Below, in pieces: positions 53,162-61,093 of a stretch of 64,000 bases of DNA. The stretch comes from Pseudomonas sp. LS44 (lineage in GTDB: Bacteria > Pseudomonadota > Gammaproteobacteria > Pseudomonadales > Pseudomonadaceae), in the NCBI RefSeq assembly GCF_024730785.1, contig NZ_CP102830.1, forward strand, positions 1,612,001 to 1,676,000. The letters run 5' to 3'. Below the pieces are notes generated by a model that had not been told where the DNA came from, searched no databases, and saw only the letters and a program-made list of their open reading frames with translations. Position numbers and translations under genes: made by a program. The stretch's first letter is position 1. Each line of letters begins with the position of its first letter.

Positions 53162-53395
53162 ATGTCGACATCCTTTCTTGAAATCGTAGAACTACCCGAT
53201 GGTCGTATCGCCCTGCGTCGCGCCGAAGACCAAGAGGCGCTGGTAACGCTGGATTTTTCCGGCGATGCGAAAGCTTTTCTGCAGGGACATCACATCGAAG
53301 TGGCCAAGGCGATGCTGAATGTCGGCTTGCAGATGGCCGGGCGATTGGCCGAAGGTGATTTCGAGCGCGATGAAGGTCCGCATGTACTGCATTGA
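53162..53395 (+). CDS. Small conserved hypothetical protein (77 aa)
   Basis: The 77-residue product is acidic, with a short beta part (FLEIVELPDGRIALRRAED) and a helix. The start has CGGAGG at the correct distance. The gene is conserved between topA and sulA in Pseudomonas, but no function is known to me. A small palindrome with T-run follows. Confidence 0.75.
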   Translation: MSTSFLEIVELPDGRIALRRAEDQEALVTLDFSGDAKAFLQGHHIEVAKAMLNVGLQMAGRLAEGDFERDEGPHVLH

Positions 53396-53468
53396 GCATG
53401 CACAAGTGTCGGGTGACTGGCGTTAATTTTTGGCGTAAAGAGGGTGGCACATCCTTGTGCCGGGGGAG

Positions 53469-53486
53469 GCCGAGCTCTCGGCTTTT
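53469..53486 (+). terminator. Possible terminator between convergent genes
   Basis: GCCGAG-CT-CTCGGC followed by four T. The loop is very short, so the real stem is probably four or five pairs. Confidence 0.4.
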
Positions 53487-53488
53487 CG

Positions 53489-53959
53489 TTAGCCCAGACT
53501 GATATTCAGACTTTGCGCGCCACCTTGGCGGGCGGCGGCGGCCAGTTGCTGGCGCGCGGGGCTGTGAAGCGGGTGTAACCAACTGACCACGGTGTGGCTG
53601 CGGCCCAGGCGCAATGCCTCGCAGGCCAGCTCCAAGGCGTTCTGTCCGTGGCCCGGCTGTAGAATCAGAATGCGTTCACGATTCAGGCCCGCATCGCGCA
53701 GCCAGGCTTGAGTGAGGCTGACCGGTGGTGCAATCAGCGTTAGCCACCGGGCATCCAGATTTTCACTCAGCTCTCGCAGGATCGGGGCGAGCAGATGCAA
53801 GCGGTTGCCCACCGCGCCGCGCAAAGACATCTCGCTGAACGTGTCCGGTTCATCGATCCAGACATTAGTAATTTCATCAGGTAGAGGTGCTGCCGGTTGC
53901 GCCAGAAAGGCGTCAAACAGCGGTAGCTGGGTACGACTGAGCGACTGCGGGAACTGCAT
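53489..53959 (-). CDS. sulA: SOS cell-division inhibitor SulA
   Basis: The 156-residue protein has the SulA pattern: NVWIDEPDTFSEMSLRGAVGNRLHLLAPILRELSE, ARWLTLIAPP, and LLQPGHGQNALEL-like sequence. It blocks FtsZ polymerisation during the SOS response. The gene follows lexA by 10 bases with its own GAGGAGG site, so it is transcribed from the LexA-controlled promoter at 54591-54625, as in other Pseudomonas. Confidence 0.93.
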   Translation of the reverse strand: MQFPQSLSRTQLPLFDAFLAQPAAPLPDEITNVWIDEPDTFSEMSLRGAVGNRLHLLAPILRELSENLDARWLTLIAPPVSLTQAWLRDAGLNRERILILQPGHGQNALELACEALRLGRSHTVVSWLHPLHSPARQQLAAAARQGGAQSLNISLG

Positions 53960-53969
53960 AAAGCCTCCT

Positions 53970-54578
53970 CTAGCGGCGTATTACGCCGACACTCAAACCT
54001 TCGATGACTAGCTCCTGGGTTTCCAGATCCACTTCGATGGGCGCGAACTCAGGATTTTCCGCGATCAACCAAACTTTATTGCCTTCACGCTTGAAGCGCT
54101 TCACCGTCACCTCGTCATCCAGACGGGCAACGACGATCTGGCCGTTACGCGCTTCGCGAGTGGTGTGTACAGCGAGCAAGTCGCCGTCGAGAATGCCGAT
54201 GTCTTTCATGCTCATGCCGCGAACCCGAAGCAGATAGTCGGCGGCCGGCTGGAAGAAGGTGGGATTGATTCGACACGCGTCTTCGACATGCTGTTGGGCG
54301 AGCATTGGGGCGCCAGCCGCTACACGGCCGATGATAGGCAGGCCTTCTTCCTCGCTGTTGGGCTCGAAGCCGGGGATGCGGATGCCGCGTGAGGCGCCTG
54401 GGGTCATCTCGATAGCGCCCTTGCGGGCCAGTGCCTTGAGATGTTCTTCGGCGGCATTGGGCGATTTGAAACCAAGTTCCTGGGCGATTTCGGCGCGCGT
54501 TGGCGGGTAGCCGTTATCTTCCAGGCAACGCTTGATGAACTCGAGAATCTCGGTTTGGCGTGGCGTTAGTTTCAGCAT
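53970..54578 (-). CDS. lexA: LexA repressor
   Basis: The 202-residue repressor has an N-terminal winged helix (residues 1-65, [23 protein letters not shown]) and a C-terminal self-cleaving domain. The cut site is A88-G89 (RVAAGAP), and the dyad is S123 and K160 (GMSMKD and VTVKRF). With RecA filaments it cleaves itself and frees SOS genes. The start at 54578 gives the standard MLKLTPRQ. Two SOS boxes upstream imply autoregulation. Confidence 0.97.
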   Translation of the reverse strand: MLKLTPRQTEILEFIKRCLEDNGYPPTRAEIAQELGFKSPNAAEEHLKALARKGAIEMTPGASRGIRIPGFEPNSEEEGLPIIGRVAAGAPMLAQQHVEDACRINPTFFQPAADYLLRVRGMSMKDIGILDGDLLAVHTTREARNGQIVVARLDDEVTVKRFKREGNKVWLIAENPEFAPIEVDLETQELVIEGLSVGVIRR

Positions 54579-54590
54579 GTCGGGAGCGCT

Positions 54591-54606
54591 CTGTCTTTTT
54601 ATACAG
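54591..54606 (-). promoter_or_regulatory. SOS box 1 of lexA-sulA
   Basis: CTGTCTTTTTATACAG fits the CTG-N10-CAG LexA operator. It ends 13 bases before the lexA start codon. Confidence 0.8.
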
Positions 54607-54609
54607 TGA

Positions 54610-54625
54610 CTGGGATTATATACAG
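54610..54625 (-). promoter_or_regulatory. SOS box 2 of lexA-sulA
   Basis: CTGGGATTATATACAG on the plus strand (CTGTATATAATCCCAG on the minus) is a strong LexA operator. With box 1 it forms a tandem pair, like the two boxes of E. coli lexA. Confidence 0.88.
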
Positions 54626-54741
54626 TGAAAAGCGCTTGGCAATCCCTTGCCAAGAGATGGTTTTTAGGAATTTTGTTATATGCGCGTGTGCATGGCGCCC
54701 GTATGCCGCCTTGACAAGCGCAGCGCCCGCTACGTATGTTT

Positions 54742-54755
54742 CAAACAAGTGTTTG
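54742..54755 (+). promoter_or_regulatory. PsrA operator upstream of psrA
   Basis: CAAAC-AAGT-GTTTG matches the known PsrA site (G/C)AAAC-N2-4-GTTT(G/C). It lies 16 bases before the psrA start codon, as expected for autoregulation. Confidence 0.8.
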
Positions 54756-54771
54756 TTAGGGTGTGAATGGC

Positions 54772-55473
54772 ATGGCCCAGTCGGAAACCGTCGAGCGCAT
54801 TCTCGACGCAGCAGAACAGTTATTCGCGGAAAAAGGTTTCGCTGAAACCTCTTTGCGTTTGATCACCAGCAAAGCCGGAGTCAATCTGGCGGCGGTGAAT
54901 TATCACTTCGGCTCCAAAAAAGCGCTGATTCAAGCCGTGTTTTCACGCTTCCTCGGGCCTTTTTGCATCAGTCTCGAGCGCGAACTGGACCGCCGCCAAG
55001 CCCGGGCCGAAAAAGTCACTCTCGAGGAAATGCTCGAGATGGTGGTCGAGCAGGCGTTGGCGGTGAAACCGCGCAGCGGCGATGACCTTTCGATCTTCAT
55101 GCGGTTGCTCGGATTGGCCTTTAGCCAAAGCCAGGGGCACTTGCGGCGTTACCTGGACGATGTCTACGGCAAGCTATTTCGTCGTTATCTGTCGCTGGTT
55201 CAGGAGTCGGCGCCGCGGATTCCGCCGGTGGAGTTGTTCTGGCGTATTCACTTTATGCTCGGTGCGGCGGCGTTCAGCATGTCTGGCATCAAGGCATTGC
55301 GCGCAATCGCCGAGGAGGATTTCGGCGTCAGTACCTCCATCGAACAGGTGATGCGCCTGATGGTGCCTTTCCTGGCGGCAGCGATGCGGGCAGAGACGGG
55401 AATTGCCGATGAGACATTGGCCAACGCGCAGTTGAAACCACGCAGCAAGGCGGCCGCGCCAGCCAAGGCATGA
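54772..55473 (+). CDS. psrA: TetR-family regulator PsrA
   Basis: The 233-residue repressor has an N-terminal TetR helix-turn-helix (SLRLITSKAGVNLAAVNYHFGSKKALI, about residues 26-52) identical over long stretches to P. aeruginosa PsrA, and a helical C-domain that binds long-chain fatty acids. PsrA represses its own gene and fadBA and activates rpoS. The ATG at 54772 is used, giving MAQSETVERI; an in-frame GTG lies three codons earlier. Confidence 0.95.
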   Translation: MAQSETVERILDAAEQLFAEKGFAETSLRLITSKAGVNLAAVNYHFGSKKALIQAVFSRFLGPFCISLERELDRRQARAEKVTLEEMLEMVVEQALAVKPRSGDDLSIFMRLLGLAFSQSQGHLRRYLDDVYGKLFRRYLSLVQESAPRIPPVELFWRIHFMLGAAAFSMSGIKALRAIAEEDFGVSTSIEQVMRLMVPFLAAAMRAETGIADETLANAQLKPRSKAAAPAKA

Positions 55474-55519
55474 TGTTCGCGATGGGCGCGGCTGAGCTGA
55501 TCGGCTAAGCTTGGCGCCC

Positions 55520-56044
55520 ATGCCATCCCTCGATTTTCTGCACATTTCAATTGCTGACCAGTGCCTCTACGGCTTTGCCGAAGGGCGCCTGTTGCTGCGT
55601 CTGCCGGTTTCCACTGCGTTGAATGGCGTTGGCGAACTCAACGGCTCCGGCTGCACGCCCCGTGGGCGGCATCAAGTGCGTGCGATGATCGGCGCGGGCT
55701 TGCCAGAGGGCGCCGTGTTGCGCGGTCGGCGCTGGACTGGCGAGGTCTGGTCGACGGCGCTGAGCGAGCAGTTCCCCGGTCGTGACTGGATACTCACGCG
55801 GATTCTCTGGCTCAGCGGCTGCGAGCCTGGTCGCAATCGACTCGGTGCGGTGGATACGTTTCGTCGCTATATCTATCTGCATGGCACGCCGGACAGCGAA
55901 CCCTTGGGCGTTCCGCTGTCACATGGATGCATTCGTTTGCGGAATGCCGATCTGCTCAAGCTCTTCCCGCGTGTACCCGTTCACTGCGCCGTACAGATTG
56001 AAGAAGCGTCGTGCCCGCAGTGGGCTGCGATCGAACTCGTTTAA
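55520..56044 (+). CDS. L,D-transpeptidase (YkuD family)
   Basis: The 174-residue protein is mainly a YkuD domain with the catalytic H121 (YLHGTPDSE) and C137 (SHGCIRL). These enzymes make 3-3 peptidoglycan crosslinks or attach proteins to the wall. No clear signal peptide is visible at this start, and no strong ribosome-binding site. Export or an earlier start codon therefore remains uncertain. It lies before nagZ, another wall gene. Confidence 0.85.
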   Translation: MPSLDFLHISIADQCLYGFAEGRLLLRLPVSTALNGVGELNGSGCTPRGRHQVRAMIGAGLPEGAVLRGRRWTGEVWSTALSEQFPGRDWILTRILWLSGCEPGRNRLGAVDTFRRYIYLHGTPDSEPLGVPLSHGCIRLRNADLLKLFPRVPVHCAVQIEEASCPQWAAIELV

Positions 56045-56053
56045 GGATTTTCT

Positions 56054-57815
<1,762 letters not shown>

Positions 57816-57819
57816 GTCG

Positions 57820-60471
57820 CTAGCTGTTCGCGCGCGCGCTGGCCGTGCCAGGCAGTGGGGCGAGCAGGGCATCGATATCACCGGGTTGGATCTGCCAGTC
57901 GGAGCTGGCATCGCCACTCAGTACTCCAGCGGCCAGGGCGGCCTTGTGCTGTTGTAGCTGCTGGATCTTTTCTTCGACCGTGCCGCGAGCAATCAATTTG
58001 TAGACGAATACCGGCTTGGTCTGGCCGATCCGGTAGGCGCGATCGGTAGCCTGGTTTTCCGAAGCCGGATTCCACCACGGGTCGTAGTGGATCACGGTGT
58101 CCGCCGCGGTTAGATTGAGCCCGGTGCCGCCCGCCTTCAGGCTGATCAGAAACAGCGGCACCTCGCCCTGTTGGAAGCGTTGCACCGGGGTGCGCCGATC
58201 CCGCGTGGCGCCGGTGATTTGCACGTAAGTCAGCCCACGCCGCTGCAGCTCCTCCTCGATCAGAGCCAGCATTGAGGTGAACTGCGAGAACAGCAGGACG
58301 CGGCGGCCTTCGGCGAGCAGTTCGCTGAGCATCTCCATCAAGCTATCGAGTTTGCTCGAATGACTGCCGGCCTTGCGCCGTGGCGCGTCCTGTTTGACCA
58401 GGCGCAGGTCGCAGCAGACCTGACGTAGCTTGAGCAGCGCGTCGAGAATCACTACCTGGCTGCGGGCCAGGCCCTTGCGCTGGATTTCTTCGCGGACCTT
58501 GCGATCCATGGCCAGCCGCACCGTTTCATAGACATCACGTTGCGCTTCGCTGAGTTCGATCCACTGGACGATTTCGCTTTTGGCCGGTAATTCCTTGGCC
58601 ACCTCTTCCTTGGTGCGGCGCAGCAGAAACGGTTTGATCCGCGCCTTCAGATGCACGAGGCGGGCGTGATCGCCGTGCTTTTCGATGGGCGTGCGGTAGT
58701 CGCGGGTGAACTGTTTACTGTCGCCCAGCCAGCCGGGCATGAGGAAATGAAACAGCGACCAGAGTTCGCCGAGATGATTTTCCAGCGGCGTGCCGGTCAA
58801 GCACAGGCGCTGCCGGGCGTTCAGCTCGCGTGCCGCATGGGCCGCCTTGCTGGTGGGGTTTTTGATGAACTGCGCTTCGTCGAGAATCAGCACGTGCAGG
58901 GGTTGCTCACGCAGCTGCTGAATGTCGCGGGGGAGTAGTGCATAGGTGGTGAGAAGCAGGTCGTAGTCGCCCAGACGAGCAAAGTCCGTGTGTCGCTGCG
59001 GGCCTTGCAGGGTCAGCACGCGCAGCTGCGGGGCGAAGTGCGCGGCTTCGTCTTGCCAGTTGGGAATCAGGCTGGTGGGCATGACCACCAGCGCCGGTCG
59101 ATCGAGGCGCCCGGCCTGCTTTTCGACGAGCAGATGCGCCAGGCTTTGCAGGGTTTTACCCAGCCCCATGTCATCGCCCAGCACGCCGCCGGCACCCAAC
59201 TCGCGCAGGATCTGCATCCAACTCAGGCCTTCTAGCTGGTACGGCCGCAAGGTCGCGTTCAGACCTGCCGGGGGCTGAACGACGTTACGCGCGCTCTCGT
59301 GCAGCTTGTGGGCGAACTCGCGTAGTTGTTCGCCGCCACGCCACTCCAGTTCCAGGCCTTCCAGACCGCTCAAGCGCGCGGCGTCTGGTGCGGCGAGGCG
59401 CAGATTGGCGCCCGGCGGTTGATCGCGCAGATACAGCTCGCCCAGCGTGGCGAATACCGGCTTGAGGCGCGCGAAGGGCAGCACCACCTGCAGCGGTTGA
59501 CCGTCCGCCGAGCGCTGCGCGTCGAGCTGCACATGAAGCATTTCGTCATCGCCGCGCAGGGCCAGGCTTTCCGCGCTGAGCAGTTCGGGTGTGCTGCGGA
59601 TCAGGCGCAGCAGCACTGGTAACAGGCTGATGCGCTGACCTTCGACGACGATGCCCAGCTCGAGGTCGAACCAGTCGTGCTCGGGAGATTCATCGAGATC
59701 GGCGTACCAGGTATCGATCGGACTGAGATCGAAGCTGAAACTAGGGCTGATCTCGATCTGCCAACCCTGCTCACGCAATACCGGCAACTGCTGCTGAACG
59801 AAGTGCAGCCAGGCGTCTTCACCCGGCAGCTCGAACATTTCTGCCGAGTCGGGTGGCAGGGCTTGGCTTTGCCGCAGGGCGACGCGAAAGCCGAGTTGCT
59901 GCAGGGTGTTACGCAGCGCTTGCTCGGCCTGGGGATGACGGACGATGCAGAGCGTTTCGCCGTCCACGTTGCGGCGGATCGTCGCGTCCTTGGATTTACC
60001 GTGTGCCCGGTAGTCCGCATAGTCGAACGCCAGGCCCGCGCGGTGCTGCTGACTGCGTTGCATGCGCCGGCTACGCAAGTCGTATTGGGTATGCAGCAGG
60101 CTGCCGAGACTCAGCACCGGCGCCGGTTGTAGATCATCGATGCGCCGCTCCGGCAGGCCGGCGGTGGCCGGCTGCTCGGATGTTTGCTGCAGCTCCAGTA
60201 ACACCGCGGCGACATGCTTGCAGTTGTAGCCGACCGGGCAAGTGCAGAAGCCAATCACCGGATCGCTGGGGTATTGCAGGCGGATGCGCTGGCGGTAGAG
60301 CTGATCGCCCGAGCCCAGACAGCTGGCGATCAGTTGCCCGTCGCGCAGCTCGGCAAAGCGCGGGTGGCCTTGGTTCGCGTAGCCGACGCCGCGCTGCAGG
60401 GTCGCGGCGTCGAAGGCGTCGGTCCACGGCAGGCTGCGCAGACGTGCGACGAACGCCGCCAGAGTGTCCAT
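57820..60471 (-). CDS. SNF2-family helicase with N-terminal SWIM zinc finger
   Basis: The 883-residue protein has a SWIM motif near residue 78 (CTCPVGYNCKHVAAVL), a long middle part, and the two helicase lobes. Walker A is DDMGLGKTLQSL, the DEAH-like box is LILDEAQFIKN, and the C-terminal motif is NQATDRAYRIGQTKPVFVYKL. SWIM/SNF2 proteins translocate on double-stranded DNA and remodel protein complexes; their bacterial role is unclear. It is 6 bases after the CsiV gene and downstream of mfd on the same strand, which suggests a link to DNA repair. Confidence 0.9.
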   Translation of the reverse strand: MDTLAAFVARLRSLPWTDAFDAATLQRGVGYANQGHPRFAELRDGQLIASCLGSGDQLYRQRIRLQYPSDPVIGFCTCPVGYNCKHVAAVLLELQQTSEQPATAGLPERRIDDLQPAPVLSLGSLLHTQYDLRSRRMQRSQQHRAGLAFDYADYRAHGKSKDATIRRNVDGETLCIVRHPQAEQALRNTLQQLGFRVALRQSQALPPDSAEMFELPGEDAWLHFVQQQLPVLREQGWQIEISPSFSFDLSPIDTWYADLDESPEHDWFDLELGIVVEGQRISLLPVLLRLIRSTPELLSAESLALRGDDEMLHVQLDAQRSADGQPLQVVLPFARLKPVFATLGELYLRDQPPGANLRLAAPDAARLSGLEGLELEWRGGEQLREFAHKLHESARNVVQPPAGLNATLRPYQLEGLSWMQILRELGAGGVLGDDMGLGKTLQSLAHLLVEKQAGRLDRPALVVMPTSLIPNWQDEAAHFAPQLRVLTLQGPQRHTDFARLGDYDLLLTTYALLPRDIQQLREQPLHVLILDEAQFIKNPTSKAAHAARELNARQRLCLTGTPLENHLGELWSLFHFLMPGWLGDSKQFTRDYRTPIEKHGDHARLVHLKARIKPFLLRRTKEEVAKELPAKSEIVQWIELSEAQRDVYETVRLAMDRKVREEIQRKGLARSQVVILDALLKLRQVCCDLRLVKQDAPRRKAGSHSSKLDSLMEMLSELLAEGRRVLLFSQFTSMLALIEEELQRRGLTYVQITGATRDRRTPVQRFQQGEVPLFLISLKAGGTGLNLTAADTVIHYDPWWNPASENQATDRAYRIGQTKPVFVYKLIARGTVEEKIQQLQQHKAALAAGVLSGDASSDWQIQPGDIDALLAPLPGTASARANS

Positions 60472-60477
60472 CGGTGC

Positions 60478-60999
60478 TTAGAGCGGCACGATCTTGATCA
60501 GCACGCCGAGATTGGAGTGATCGAGATAGGTCAGTTCACCATTCTTCAGACGGGTGCTTTGCTTCAGGCGCTCGCTGCCGGTCAGCAGGCCGTCGGCGTC
60601 GAACTGGTTGATCCAGAACTCCACAGTCGCGTCGGTGAAGCGCACCTGGGTGAGGCTGACCGTGCCTTCTACCGGGAAATGGCCGAAGTGCTGGTCGCCG
60701 GAGCTGAGCGCCACTTTGCTCGGTACGGCGGACAGATTCTGTGCCCACGCCTTGTGCAGCAACACCTCATAACCCGCGTTAGGGCTCAGCTTGGCGGCTT
60801 CGCCATCCAGCGCGGTACCGCGTTCAGTGCCGGCGATCGACTGCGCGCCACCGGCCCAGTCGTCCGGTGCCGGCTGGCTGGCGGGCACGGGCTCACCGGC
60901 CTGGCGGAAAATGATCAGTTCGATCAGGTACTGACCATCGGCCACCGCCAACGGGGCGAACAGAGCGAGCAACAGGGCCAGGTGGCGGAACATACGCAT
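60478..60999 (-). CDS. CsiV family periplasmic protein
   Basis: The 173-residue product has a signal peptide (residues 1-20, cut after AVA) and the short family core DGQYLIELIIFRQAGE and LNTGRAEVLLHKAW-like sequence near residues 90-102. CsiV was described in Vibrio cholerae as a factor needed for LpoA/PBP1a and resistance to D-amino acids. In Pseudomonas the role is not established. It lies between mfd and the SNF2 gene. Confidence 0.85.
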   Translation of the reverse strand: MRMFRHLALLLALFAPLAVADGQYLIELIIFRQAGEPVPASQPAPDDWAGGAQSIAGTERGTALDGEAAKLSPNAGYEVLLHKAWAQNLSAVPSKVALSSGDQHFGHFPVEGTVSLTQVRFTDATVEFWINQFDADGLLTGSERLKQSTRLKNGELTYLDHSNLGVLIKIVPL

Positions 61000-61093
61000 G
61001 AAGTGAGTCCTTTTTGATCAAGCAATGAGCTGAAGCGGGTGAACGAAAGGCAGACGACCAGTTTTCAACGCGGCCACTCCGGGCGCAACCGCT

